This document shows positions 34,222-46,012 of a stretch of 64,000 bases of DNA, piece after piece; the stretch's first letter is position 1; every line of letters starts with the position of its first letter. The DNA comes from Lyophyllum atratum (Eukaryota; Basidiomycota; Agaricomycetes; Agaricales; Lyophyllaceae): contig JACGCN010000060.1 in the NCBI GenBank assembly GCA_014905825.1, positions 124,001 to 188,000 on the forward strand, in the 5' to 3' direction. Both the position numbers and the translations under genes were made by a program. The notes under the pieces were generated by a model. It ran no database searches and had not been told where the DNA came from. It worked only from the letters and a program-made list of their open reading frames with translations.

Positions 34222-36338
34222 TCAGTAGACATAGGGGATGAACTTCCATTTGACGATGGCGCAGTATCTGTCCCAATCCTTTCCGTACTTCATCGAGCAC
34301 CTGCACAAATTTGACCCAATGTTATAAGACAGAAAGAAAACAACGGTCTGGTTGTAGGATGACGTACCGTTCAAAGTCGCGCCCACAACGATGGATCAAG
34401 ACGGCGATGAAGAACACCGAGTAGAAGTAGGGGATCACTGATGATGTGCCGACGATGGCACCCCACATAAGACTCATCGTCCAGTCGGCAACATAGTTCT
34501 GGACGGGTGTGAACGACACATTTGGGTGAAAAAGGACAGACGACTCACGGGTTTGCGAGACCATGCCCACCAACCGCTGGTAAGAAGCCGGTTACTGCAA
34601 AAAATGTCAGCAAGGGCCTTAGCCATAGACTGGGGACATACCCGTGAGCAGTCTCGATGTAAGTAGGGTTTTCCACAATGCATCCAGGGAGCTGAGGGAA
34701 TGTTTTGCGGAATTCTGTGATGCCCTGCGACTGCATCTTGAATCGACTTTTCTGTGACATTGACGTATCCCAGCTACATGGTTGCATTAGCATAGACAAT
34801 CTGCGGAATGGGGTGAGATGGACTCACACATAGTAGGCCGTTAGAAGAGTCGAATACATGAAGACGTATGTTAGGGTGGAGAAGCGATAGGTTTCAGGAT
34901 CGTGGGAGGCCATATACACAACCGAGTAAACGTAGGACTGAAAGATGGTCAGAATGTGAGATGGCAGAGGCGACGAAGAATACACACAAAGGGAACACCA
35001 GCAAGATTCCAGAAGATGACAAGGAAACCCCATCTGGGAAAATATGAGCCATGCATTATATGGGGTGTAGGCCAGACTTACTTCTCGTGATACATGTCCC
35101 AAGTCTGGGGTATACACTCCTCGCCCTTTCCACTATAAAAAACGAGTGGTGAGATTCAATGGCAAGGTAGCATGATATTGAGACATACCAAGCATTGAGA
35201 TAGAGACCGGTGGCCAAGATCATGAACGCCATATTCTACGAGGCCGCGTCAGAATAAGAAGGAGAACAGCAAAAAAGGACTAAGCCTGCAACTTACGGGT
35301 GTGACGTAGCCATACTGTTCGTACTGCTTGCAGCCACCAGATACAGCCAGGAAGAAAACGATGACCCAGGGAATGCGGACTTCTCCCCACATCTTGAGAT
35401 CGACATTGCCGATACGGGGATTGAGGCAAGCACCCATGAAATAATCGTAAAAGAAGTTGCCCGAGGTCCTAATCTGGGTATTGGTGAGGATGGCATAAAG
35501 GTAGGTCCCTAGAGCGACGGAGAAGCCGTATATCATGGCAACGGACATGAGGTGCCCGTAGTTGTCGATGATTTCGGTAAGGCGGAAGATACCAGTCCAA
35601 TGAAGGCCAGCGGCAGTGATCAAGGTCACGTACAGCGAGTTGAGGGCGTTGCAATTGTACATGAGAGTCTTGTAGTTGAGTGATGGAACGGGGAGTCCCT
35701 CCTGTTGATATCCTGGCAGAACCTGTGCGAGGAAGAGTTGGAATACGACATTGCCGGTATAGACTTTCCACGCGTAAAGGTCGGGGCTGGCATCCTAAGG
35801 TGCAAAATTAGAGACACAGTATCGATTAGAATCATCTAGGATAAGTACCTTTTGTATATGACCCCACATTCTCCAGAGGAACGGCTGGACATCTTCCTGC
35901 GAGGTGGGGTAGACCAGCTTTCCATCATAAAACCAAAGACAAATCCAGAGATAGTACATCAGAACGGGAAAGAAGGTCATAATGGCAATGCAGCCAAGTG
36001 GACCGCCGAATTCATAACTGGGAGAGTAGAAATTAGCGGACGCGCTTTAACAGGAGGTAACAGTGAACGAACGTCTCATGGTTGTCAAGACGCTGGTCGA
36101 TTTCGCGGCCCTTTTCAGTAATAACTACTTTGGTGGTCTTGCCTGTGGCATTGGCTCTCTGGCGCAAGGCCTGGCCGCTGTTGGTGTCGACGACCATGGT
36201 GACGGTGAACGAACACCCAAATTTTGGATCGAACCATTTAACGTGTTCATTATGTAATTCGACCCTCGTGGGAGAAGATGTCGGAGTGTGAAGTGTGTGT
36301 GAAAAGCCGGCCGACGTTGTCTCCAGTGGTGCACTCAT
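34222..36338 (-). CDS. ERG4: C-24(28) sterol reductase (Erg4)
   Basis: Last enzyme of ergosterol synthesis: reduces the C-24(28) bond of ergosta-5,7,22,24(28)-tetraenol with NADPH, in the ER membrane. Start ATG 36338 (MSAPLETTSAGFSHTLHTPT). Family signatures: FFPVLMYYLWICLWFYDGKL, PFLWRMWGHIQK, DLYAWKVYTGNVVFQLFLAQ, YNCNALNSLYVTLITAAGLH, GNFFYDYFMGACLNPRIG, LKMWGEVRIPWVIVFFLA, and the C-terminal KYGKDWDRYCAIVKWKFIPY then VY with stop at 34222. The YDYFMGxxLNPRIG and YGKDWDRYC motifs are typical of the ERG4/ERG24 group. About nine short introns. The ATG is about 105 bp from that of MPE1, which is divergent. Confidence 0.93.
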
Positions 36339-36442
36339 CCATTCTTCCGTTCCACCTCCATCCCGACCCCCCCGCCCAACTCCCTTCTCTTCCCCGCCTG
36401 TTTGCTTAATTTACATAGTATCTTCTCTGTCAATTGATACAT

Positions 36443-38520
36443 ATGGCATCATCTGTTTTCTACAAATTCAGCTCTCGAAGGGACGAGTCGCGAGTGACCT
36501 TCGATGGCACCGGCATTTCGGTGTTCGACCTCAAACGCGATATCATCTTAGCCAATAATATGGGTAAGGCAAATGATTTTGATCTGGCAATCTTCGACGC
36601 TACTTCGAAGCAAGGTGAGTAGCCTGTGTTTTGTAGTAAATTTTATCTCAAGGAATGTCCTGCAGAGTTCAAGGATGACTCACAAATCATTCCTCGTTCC
36701 TCGTCGGTCGTCGTGAAACGGCTTCCCTCCGCACGACCGGGGAAGGGTAAAGCCTCCATGTACATTGCTGGGGTCGGCAACGCTCTTCCGGTTTCAGACA
36801 AGTCAGGTGGTCCCTCTAATGGCTCGACTTCGTGGCATAAAGGTGCAATGTCAAGACGTTTCGATGTCAAGGACGAGAACCCAGCATCAACAGCCAAATC
36901 TGGTCCAGTGAGTGGCGTCTCAACGTTCATGTCACTGGTTTTTCATGTCCCTCAGTCCGGTGCGACATCAATCAAGTCGTCCGTCACAAACGACGACGAG
37001 CAGGCCGCTGTGGCCGCCATGTTTCAAGCCCAAACCGCAAACTGGGAGGAAACCCAGGAAAAGATGTCACAGTTGGTGCCACCCTATGCGGGATTTTGTC
37101 AGCGTAGTAGACCGATATCTAATGAACATTGTTTGTTTCTCCCCCTTCTTATACTTTGTTTCCTGCTTTCGCAGTGCTCAGCGTATATACACCAACCCCC
37201 GTGGTACTGGATTCTCACGCGGTGGTGGCAAGCCCCACACACCTCATATCGCTGCCCACCAACAAGTCGATCGACCCCTCCCGCCCAGTTACGTCTGCTA
37301 TCGGTGCGGCCAGAAAGGTTTGCCTATCTCTCTCAATCACGAGAGCATCCTCTCTAAAGCTCTGGCAAGGCCACTGGATACAGGATTGCCCAACCAATAA
37401 TGATCGTGAATTCGACAACAGACCTCGCATCAAGCGGACGACAGGTATTCCACGAAGCATGCTCAAAGCGGTGACAAACCCAAACAGCGGAGAACTGCAG
37501 CAAGGTGTCATGGTCACTCCAGAAGGTGGTTATGTCGTCGCACAACCCGATCTGTACGTTTCTTTCGGTTGCCTTTCTTTGACGGTGGCTACAGCTATGC
37601 GTTACACAGTGCATCGTGGCAGAAACAAGTGTCTCGCGTCAAGGCATTAACGGCTAGTGATGTTCGCGAGCGTACTCCCACGGACTCCTCATTGGCTTGC
37701 CCCATTGACAATAAGCTATTCAGAGATGCTGTCAAAACCCCATGTTGTGGTACTGCGTATTGCGAGGAGTGCATACAGACCCATCTTCTTGAACGAGACT
37801 TCATTTGTCCTAACTGTGGGAAGAAAGTTGCATCTCTGGATAAACTTATTGTGGATAAGCCAACGCGCACCAAGGTTGCAGACTACATAGAAAAAGCCAT
37901 CGAGGACAGCAAAAAGGAAGGCGAAGAGGAGCCGACTTCGAAGGGTGCCACGCCTGGTGCTGCCAACCAAGTAAATATACTAACTAAACTCTTGCCCTAT
38001 TAAGGACTTTCCTGACTGGATTTATCAGACGAACGAACAAACAAGCCTGGACCAACAGGATTTCTATTCCGACCAACAACCGGGCCTCAGTATGGACATG
38101 TCGCCGCAGATGGTTGTCGACAGCATCCCCCAACTCCAAGCGCAGATCTCCCAAATTTCTCTGATGTTGCAGAACCCCTCTCTCCCGAACCAAGTTCGCC
38201 AGGCGACCGAGATGCAGCACCAGACGCTCCAGATACAGCTACAGCAAGCGCAAACAATCGCGACGGCGCTGGCTGCGGCCTCAAGTTTCCAGCAACAGCA
38301 GCAGCAGGTGCAGGGTGGTAACATGGGATATGGGATGCAAGCGTACCAGCAGGGTTCGTGGACCAATCAATTTTCAAACCAACAGCCTGCTGGGCAGGAT
38401 TCAGCATATCAGCGGTTACCTGTGAACAACCGGCGCAGGAATCTCAAGCGGGAACGCCCATCTGATTTTCTCGAGATCGGGGGAGAGAGCGACAACAAGA
38501 TGCCGCGGTTCTGGGAGTAG
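36443..38520 (+). CDS. MPE1: mRNA 3'-end processing factor Mpe1 (RBBP6 family)
   Basis: Subunit of the cleavage and polyadenylation factor. N-terminal DWNN ubiquitin-like domain (VFYKFSSRRDESRVTFDGTG, SVFDLKRDIILANNMG, DFDLAIFDATSKQ). Then a Ser/Lys linker, a CCHC zinc knuckle spelled CYRCGQKGHWIQDCP once the intron splitting it (about 37319-37370) is removed, and a conserved block TTGIPRSMLKAV and GVMVTPEGGYVVAQPD. A RING-like U-box follows: LACPIDNKLFRDAVKTPCC, GTAYCEECIQTHLL, FICPNCGKKV. The C terminus is Gln-rich (LQIQLQQAQTIATALAAASS, QQQQQQ). Stop at 38518-38520. Domain order DWNN-knuckle-RING is unique to this family. Confidence 0.94.
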
Positions 38521-38752
38521 AGATGGTGAAAAGTGGAGGATTCGGGTCCCTAATTTCTTCGTTACGGTTCTACATCGTTATAACCTTTCTTATGCCCAGG
38601 CTAAGAAAGTCTTGCACAGTCACTCAACTACATATACGTTACTCCAAAGCCATGTCATACATACCAGACGCAATAAATCAATGCATTATTCGAAGTGATC
38701 TATTGATAGCGGCGAGTGACAACAACACAAGGGAATGCAAGGGAATGCATGA

Positions 38753-41221
38753 CTAGGCAATCGCCCTAGGCATATTTGGTAAAGTTCCTCCTCCCCCTAC
38801 CCTTTTCAAGAGCATCTGCTGGTAGTTTTCCCATGAAGCGATCAACTAGGAGATGGGATAAGAACGACAACATAGACAATAGCGATGAGTGTGTACCTCT
38901 TTCTGCTTCGATATCATGCCTTCCAAGAACGCGTGCAACGAATCTTTGAAATCCTCAATACGTTCCTGCTCGAACCGCGCAACCTCAGACTTGATCAGCT
39001 TCGACACATGGTCGAACTCATGCTTAGCGTCCAAAGCGCGTCTCTCAGCCTGGAATGATCAATCTTTCAACAACCATTCTCAGCAGCGCCGTCTTCAAAA
39101 CGTGTACATACCTCTGCAATTTGACTAAGAGAATATCCCAATCGCTCTGAGGGTATTCGACCCTGAGCCCGATTCTTTTCGTGCGTCTGCTTAGTCCGCA
39201 GGAGATCACTATCGGCAGTCTTCCATGCGTGGTACGTGCGAATGCGGGAGCTGAAGGCGAGCTACACAGAATTTCGATAAGCAGAAATGCATGGAGTTGC
39301 GTGGGATACATACCCGGACAGAATTGATGAGCCTCGCGTACTCGTCGACTGTGAATATACAAATGTCAGATTCCGGGTGACCAAGAGGACGAGGGGGGAG
39401 CCTACCGGTGCCCATCAATGTCACCATGTCCTGCTCCGACTGGGAGGCCTGGATATCCTGTGCCTTCCTCTCCACATCTGCAAGGCCCGCCAAAGAATGT
39501 GAGAGCTGTTTTCCTACGTCGGATGCCGACAGGTCGGTTACTGTCTGCGCAAACTCCCCTGTTGAGACCGCAAGCTCTACAAGGCGGATCAATGTAAGTG
39601 GAATGGCGCAAGTTCCGATGACACACAAAAAAAATATACCAGAGCGCTGCCGAGCGACGGCTTCGATGGCCTTTACTAGACCTCGGAGTTGGGCCTCGAG
39701 GCTGTCGAGGTAAGCTTTCTGTCTGTCGAACCACTTTTCGGCGCGTGAATGCTAGTCAGGCATCAACGGAAACAGTGATTCTTACCTCGTCCGTCTCATA
39801 GAACCGAGGACCAGCAACGGCCTGCCCTATCGAGGCTAAGACCCCACCTCGCTCATGAGCTATCTCTGCTTTCCTATGCTTGATCTATCCCAAATTATCA
39901 ACAATCTCCTGACATTTGACAAGTATAATGCGAAAACACTGACATCAAGGGAGAACGTATCGCTTTCCAAGAACAGCCTAAGATCTGCGTCTTTGCCCAG
40001 CACGGGGTGATTCGCGATCTTCTGGATGCATTTCTCCAGCGCGAATCTCCGCTGTCGCACGAAATGGTCATCAAATCGGCCAAAGGGGTTCTTTTCCGGG
40101 ACGGGCGGGACGACAACACCAGGATTGTTGACCGAGAGCGTTTCGTAAAGCCAGAGGAAGTCCGAGTATCGTCGTAGAACGGAGAAGGCAGACTTCTGGA
40201 ACAAGGGGGATGTTGTCTATAGCTCAGAAGTGTGAGCTCGGCGTATTAGAGAAACAGAAGCGAGAGTAGCTCACGCGCGTATGGACCGTGTACATGGTGT
40301 AGCCACGGATAGGATCACCGACCTTCTGTGGGTCGTCGACGCTGATCACAAAGACTGGTTGTAGCCCGGAGTTGTTACGTCTGAGAGATGGCATATCTGA
40401 AGGCTTTGCATGACCAAGGTCGCGTCAGTTAAGTCACAACTCTAAGACGACAGGAGACTCACCAGCTTGTTCTCATGCACAAGAGACGACGACTTCAAGG
40501 TCTGACCAATCGGCTTGTCGTCGTCACTGTCATCATCAGCCTGTCCAGATCCACCCCACGCACTCTGCTCACTCTGCCATCCCCCTCCAAGTGCATCTGC
40601 TCCAATTGAAAGCCCAGCCATAGACTGGTCAATCCCTGCTGGCCGCGCAGGTCCCAAAGGAGACACAACTTCGTTAGATGACTTCGATGCCGAAGAAGAT
40701 GCGGATGGTGAGACGACGTGTGAGCCCACCCGAGGAGCTTCCCTCTTGTGCTGCAGCACTGGTGAAGCGGTTTCTGGAGGTGCTTGAGGGCGTACGGGGG
40801 TTGCTGCACGGGCAGGCTCAATAGGCGGTAGTACAGAGGGCTGAATTTCTTCCGGCTCTGTAGGTCTGATAGTCGCTATTTCAGAGAAGGCAGCGGGAAT
40901 GCTTTCTCTGAATCCGGGTGACCGGGTCTGGGCTGGTGCATCGGCGTCATGGTCGTCCTCTGTAGTCTCTAGAGGTGATTTAGGCAAGTCATCGACGGGA
41001 ATCTCGGCAGCAGGTATGAGATTCGAATCATAAGGGTTCGTTGTCGTCGCATATGGATCTGTAGTGGGTGTTGTGTCATGGCCATAGTCATCGCCAGGGC
41101 TATTCGCGTAAGGCGTGGCCCATGGGTCCGGAGAATTGGAGCGTTTCGCGAACGGGTCAGCGAAAGGATTCTCCTCGAGTACACTTCGCGAGGGTGCGAG
41201 CAGATCGTCGAACCCGTCCAT
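38753..41221 (-). CDS. VPS5: retromer sorting nexin Vps5/SNX1
   Basis: PX-BAR sorting nexin that coats endosomal tubules with retromer for endosome-to-Golgi recycling. Start ATG 41221 (MDGFDDLLAPSRSVLEENPF). The N-terminal 260 residues are disordered and contain two NPF motifs-like ENPFADPF. The PX domain reads FVISVDDPQKVGDPIRGYTM, VLRRYSDFLWLYETLSVNNP, VVPPVPEKNPFGRFDDHFVR, RRFALEKCIQKIANHPVL. It is followed by the Vps5-type BAR helices (SLEAQLRGLVKAIEAVARQR, TDLSASDVGKQLSHSLAGLA, GRIPSERLGYSLSQIAEAER, DFKDSLHAFLEGMISKQKE). The last exon ends LIASWENYQQMLLKRVGGGG and TLPNMPRAIA, stop at 38753. Introns of 45-70 nt throughout. Confidence 0.92.
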
Positions 41222-41488
41222 GAGTGTAATTGTCGCGGTTGGAGTCAAATGATTTGCCGACAAGACGGGATCAAATTCACCTCATTTCCGTTACCCGTAT
41301 ACAATCCGTATATGTAACGTACTATTGAACCCTCTTCATATTCTGATTTTACTTTACAAGGCAATTACATGGGTATGGTTACGATTGGGTGGCAATATAT
41401 ATCCGTCATTCGCAAAGGCTCCAAAATTCGGTGATGTCTTTCTATCAGCGTAGCAAAATGACTGTGGCGGTATACAAGGTTGTGAAAA

Positions 41489-42332
41489 TCAAGACATTAG
41501 CCTTTCTCCCCATACCAGTCTGTGTCGATGGGCTCGGTACGCTCCCGAGATAAGCAGCCAAAAGAGGTAAACACAGATGATGAAAGAGAAGGCGAAGAGC
41601 GTGCGCATAAAGGCTTTCCACCTCCATGAAGCGGGACTAGACCTGGTGAAGATTATGCGCCGCCATCGTTCGTAGAATTCAGTGTTCAGCCACATAAGCT
41701 CTGAAACCAATGTTTGTGCCTTTGGCAACAGTAAGTAGAGGAACAGAAAAACAAATGGGTTGGTAAACCTTCTCTCGGCCGGAGTCATACACCAAACGGA
41801 TTTCGGCCAACTGGGATTGTATCGTGGGCAGAGTATCGGCAAGATCAGACAATACTTTCAGGGACTCGTCAAGTTCGCTATTGATGTGTGGCACTTGGGT
41901 CTGACATGCGCGTTCGGCTCGTCTGGTGTTTCGCTAAGAGCCTCGAGCATCAGGAAGATAAACAAAGGAATCCATCGCATAATACTAACCTGAATATCGC
42001 TGTAGGATTCTTGTATGAGACCATCGATGGCACGGAAGTTGCTGAGGCTCTCGGAGAGTCGAACCTCGAGGTGACGATGGGTTAGCTTCTCGTCGCGAGA
42101 CAAGAAGGCAAACTAATCACCTCGAGTTCCTTCATCTGGTATTCATACTTCATGGCCTTCTGAGAAGCTCTGTTCAATGCCGCCTCCAGCTTACTGGGAC
42201 AGAAATCAGCTTGGCGGAAGAAAGACAGGGTTATTCTGCGACTAACTCGGTAGAGACATAGGCTGGACAGTCTCTGTGCCATGGTTGGACTGACTGGGTC
42301 TCCCAGTTCTGCGATGAACTGCTGGAGGCCAT
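41489..42332 (-). CDS. coiled-coil tail-anchored membrane protein, unknown
   Basis: Not recognised. Start ATG 42332 (MASSSSSQNWETQSVQPWHR), then CPAYVSTDKLEAALNRASQK after the first intron. Four to five exons give about 230 residues. Most of the chain is helical with heptad character (YEYQMKELEVRLSESLSNFR, HINSELDESLKVLSDLADTL, IQSQLAEIRLVYDSGREKAQ). A single C-terminal membrane helix AFMRTLFAFSFIICVYLFWL is followed by about 20 basic residues (YRAHRHRLVWGERLMS). A tail-anchored coiled-coil protein of the endomembrane or mitochondrial outer membrane is likely. No SNARE zero-layer glutamine could be placed with confidence, so I do not call it a SNARE. It lies downstream of VPS5 and on the same strand, 270 bp apart. 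Confidence 0.65.
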
Positions 42333-42438
42333 AGGAGTTGCCACAAGGAGCTGGACGGGAGCCAAAGAAGGTCGACGAGGATTTACATAAAGATTGAAGC
42401 GAGCCTCATGTCCTGAAGTATTCTGATCGAATTCACGT

Positions 42439-42604
42439 GTATTCGGCCGATCGTGACTGTGCCTGATCCCACTCGCTCTCTTAACTTACAGTCTCTTACA
42501 GTTACACTGACAGCGAACTGGGTATTCGGCCGATCGTGACTGTGCCTGATCCCACTCGCTCTCTTAACTTACAGTCTCTTACAGTTACACTGACAGCGAA
42601 CTGG
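42439..42604. repeat. perfect 83-bp tandem duplication
   Basis: Units 42439-42521 and 42522-42604 are identical by eye (GTATTCGGCCGATCGTGACTG ... GACAGCGAACTGG). Each unit has an internal near-repeat CTTACAGTCTCTTACAG. It lies just upstream of the tail-anchored protein gene. Confidence 0.93.
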
Positions 42605-44019
42605 ACATGCTTGCATCGAGAATTCTAGAGAGGCTAGGCCTCAAGTATTAGAACCTGCTGTGACTGCTTTGGAATCCCTTGGGCATTTGTAAGGTATCCG
42701 ACTACCCTGCGATCTTTCGATGGTCATGTCCGTAACAAAGACGCGACGCTCCGTTCAGAATCAGGTGAAAGAGTTTCTTTCTGTCCAGTAGGCCCACCTG
42801 AGTGGAGTGAAAACAGATTAACAATTACTAAACATATCTCGATTCCGTTCGCAGTTCGCAAGAAATGAGCATCGAGGTTGTTTTACCATTATCACCCACC
42901 CCTTCACCGATACATGTATATTAGAGTTCTCCGAAAGCAGTCACTGGATCATCGTCGCATCAATCAAGTCAGACTGGTCGATCCTGGGTCACCGACGACC
43001 GTTCCGGAGTTGCCGCTGTCCGCCTATAAGGCTATAGCCAAGTCACACGATCAGTCTCGAGTACAGCGATATCATGTGCGTGAGTCTTCATTTTCTCCTG
43101 GAATAAAATGCGATTCTTCTCTAAAATGGTATAGTCCGCTCATGGGTGGTTCTCGACTGCGAACAACGTGGAAAGAATGCTTCCTGACCGGGGAACATCC
43201 TCCGAAAAAGTGTCACTGTTTAAATCGAGTTTAACCGCGTGAGCTCATAAACAAGTGCTAAGGGCAGAGGTGCTCACTGACTTCGCTTTCGTCAGTGCAG
43301 TCACGCGCACAGTGATTCTAACCTCATGAATATTGCCCTTCGAGGAATATGGGTTGGACGCGTCGAGAACCTAAGCGTACTCGTATACTACTCGTATGCC
43401 CGTGCTTATCATCCAGGTATGTTTCTCCGATTGATCTCATCCTTCGAGTGCATGATATTCCACGGAGGCACCTGCTTCCATCCATCCATCCGAGGCGATA
43501 GGAAGGGATGTGGTCCAAACGGGCGTATATGGCCATGTCGGGATAATGGAGAAATTTTCCATTCCTCGACCTTGTCGTCGCGCCTTCTTCCTATCGCACG
43601 CCCATACGGTGACACGAGCTAAGCCATCCTCATCCTCTCGTATAAGACAATTCGCTTCCTTGTGCAACCCACACTCATGACACGCAGCCATGTGTATACA
43701 CCCGACGATTGGCTTCAGCTGCATGCAGCGACCTCTGCTAAGAACATGGGCGGTTCAAGTCAGTCTTTCAAGAACGAGTTTTGTATAGCACTCGTGCCAT
43801 CTTATCTTTCTCCATTAGACTGACTTGATGGTCAGCATTCACTGGGCCCACCTTGAACTCTCCGAGATCAGCAATTCGGGTAATGATTGTCTTCTGTGAA
43901 CCTCGTTGGGCTTTTTTTTGAATGGCAAATGATTCAAAACCACCTGGACCGACATCGTCACCTGGGTGGGTTTCGAGCGCGATGCGCATGGTCTCGTAAC
44001 CTGATTTCCTTGCATATCT
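42605..44019. other. 1.4 kb without a supported gene
   Basis: Between the duplication and the first GH18 promoter. Minus-strand frames at 43437-43724 and 43768-44043 (the latter starts MIRSQAFIRYARKSGYETMR) and a plus-strand frame at 42878-43234 are open, but none shows a known family, and I found no consistent splicing among them. They may be decayed gene pieces. An ATG at 42864 opens a 20-codon frame, too short to call. Confidence 0.35.
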
Positions 44020-44026
44020 TATAAAA
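44020..44026 (+). promoter_or_regulatory. TATA box of the first GH18 gene
   Basis: TATAAAA 87 bp before the ATG at 44107. The second GH18 paralogue has a TATA at a similar distance. Confidence 0.45.
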
Positions 44027-44106
44027 GCCTGGCTTCGTATCACGAAAAATCCAAGGCTCAGGCTTCGCGAACTCTTGAACCCAGCTCATCAAAGCTCCCT
44101 CGCGCA

Positions 44107-45634
44107 ATGGTCTTATTCACTTCCTGGATGGCTGTCGTGGCTTCAGCTTTGGTCTATGCGAAAGGCGTAACTTCCGTGGCGATTAACGGGACGAAATTCG
44201 GTGGGCTTAACGACCAAGCCCGAGAGATCATAGCTCGCGCAACTCCTGCTGCGCCACACTGGGTCGTCTATCAAGACGCATGGGATGGGACTATTGGGCC
44301 ACCCGCCGTCTCTAAAATCAAGGTAGTCGCCCATGTCTATTGCATATACCTTAGCACTCATTCTCCTCGCGTTTAAGGGATACAATGTCTTGCAAGCCAC
44401 CTGCCCTCTTTTCTTCCTCGTTCTTAGTTTAACTCGTCTATCCGCAGCACCCTCTCTTTCCTGCTTTTGGAAGGCGCATGGGATCAGGTAACTACAGAAC
44501 CACCCCAGCCTTTCCGAGCCAAACCTGACGATGCATCCCAGGCCCAAACCTGGACAACTCTCACAGCCGCCGACAGAGCGACTATTAAATCACAATACGC
44601 AGCTGCGGGTATCAAACTAATCGTATCTGCCTTCGGTTCCACCGACGTCCCTACCACCAGTGGTGCCGATCCCATTGCGACTGCAAATACTTTCGCCGCT
44701 TGGGTGAAGCAGTACAGCCTCGATGGCATTGATGTCGACTACGAGGTCAGATCTCACGAGGGGTGTCTGCCCAAGACTTACTGTCTACCTTCTTCCAGGA
44801 CTTCGGCGCCTTTGAAAGTGGTAAAGCCGAGGTACGTTTCTCTCCATACTTTGTAAGTGGATGATGGCCTGACGGCATCCATGCTAGGCATGGCTTATCT
44901 CTTTCACGAGGCAACTTCGCGTTCAACTGCCACAAGGGACATATATCGTAACACACGCCCGTAAGTGCCATTTCGTGGAAGTTTTCCTTGAAAATGCTGA
45001 CTGTATTACAGCTGTCGCACCATGGTAATAAGCGTTATATATATATGGGACAACCATTGAATAATCTTGTCGGAAAGGTTCACCCCCAACAGATGGCCCG
45101 GAGGCGGATACCTCCAGGTCCATTCTGCCGTTGGAAGTTCTATCGACTGGTACAACATCCAGTTCTACAATCGTGGGTCCCCAGAATATTCAACATCATA
45201 AGCGTCTGAAATACTCGTTATTAGAGGGCTCCTCGGAATATACAACCTGCGCCGGTCTGCTCACCACCTCTTCAAGCACCTGGCCGAAGTCAGCCGTCTT
45301 CCAAATCGGAGCTAGCGGAGTTCCTCTTTCCAAAATTGTAATTGGGAAACCAGCGACGGCTAGCGACGCCAGTAATGGCTTCATGTCAACATCAACCCTC
45401 GCCACCTGCCTACAACAAGCTAAGGCTCAGGGATGGAGTAAGCACAGATCTGGTTGCTGAGTGATTCCTTCACTGACGGTTCTTCACTTGACTTAGATGG
45501 AGGAGTAATGGTTTGGCAGGTAAGATAGCAATTCTTCGCGAGTTTGAGGTGCGATACTTACTGCCTGATATCAGTATCCTTCGGCATCTGCGTCCTGGAT
45601 TCAAAGCGTTCGTTCACTGTCGTGGCCCGTGTAA
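44107..45634 (+). CDS. GH18 chitinase/endo-glucosaminidase-like secreted enzyme, paralogue 1
   Basis: Family 18 glycoside hydrolase, acting on beta-1,4-GlcNAc bonds by substrate-assisted catalysis. A hydrophobic N terminus MVLFTSWMAVVASALVYAKG acts as signal peptide. The barrel starts PHWVVYQDAWDGTIGPP. The catalytic signature is YSLDGIDVDYE (DxxDxDxE, last Glu the acid), followed after an intron by DFGAFESGKAE. Other blocks: AAGIKLIVSAFGSTDVPTTS, RQLRVQLPQGTYIVTHAP, SSIDWYNIQFYN, LSKIVIGKPATASDASNG, GGVMVWQYPSASASWIQSV. About ten exons; every junction is GT-AG except 44392-44447, which needs a GC donor (GTCTT|GCAAGC). The reading frame is intact to TAA 45632-45634. The intron that ends at 45077 places PWFTPNRWPGGGYLQVH in frame. 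Similar to basidiomycete Endo FV-type ENGases; exact substrate unknown. Confidence 0.82.
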
Positions 45635-46012
45635 AGGGTAAGCTCAAATGCGTGCTTTTCTTATCTACGGGTGCTCCAACTTTGCATTCTTTCCTATTTT
45701 GGGCTTTTCCCATTCAATGGCTTGCTATGTACTAGAATTATTTCGGACGGGATAGATGAAGAAGTTAGCGTTGTTCGACCTTACACGCAAATATGATTAT
45801 GTGCACCATCTCCCCAATTTTAGTCCCCGGCTGGTGATCCCATAAATTCGCTCTTTGGTGTGAGATCTATAAAGTCAGGTTGAACTGTGAGAAATGCCAA
45901 GCATGATTTTAGGGACATGATTGACCGGATCGTCGGGCCGAATTGAACCCGGCACCCAAACGATCAATTTTTTTCTGATAATGCCTCGGACTCAAGGGCC
46001 ACCAGAACGTCA
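45635..46012. other. promoter region of the helicase gene
   Basis: 378 bp between GH18 paralogue 1 and the DEAH helicase. CTATAAAG at 45868 is a weak TATA candidate. A minus-strand GGGTTCAATTC motif at about 45940-45950 resembles a tRNA T-arm but no tRNA can be folded around it. Confidence 0.35.

Noticed and set aside
45925..45965. tRNA-like T-arm (GGGTTCAATTC on the minus strand)
   Set aside because: No matching acceptor, D or anticodon arms can be folded around it in either direction.
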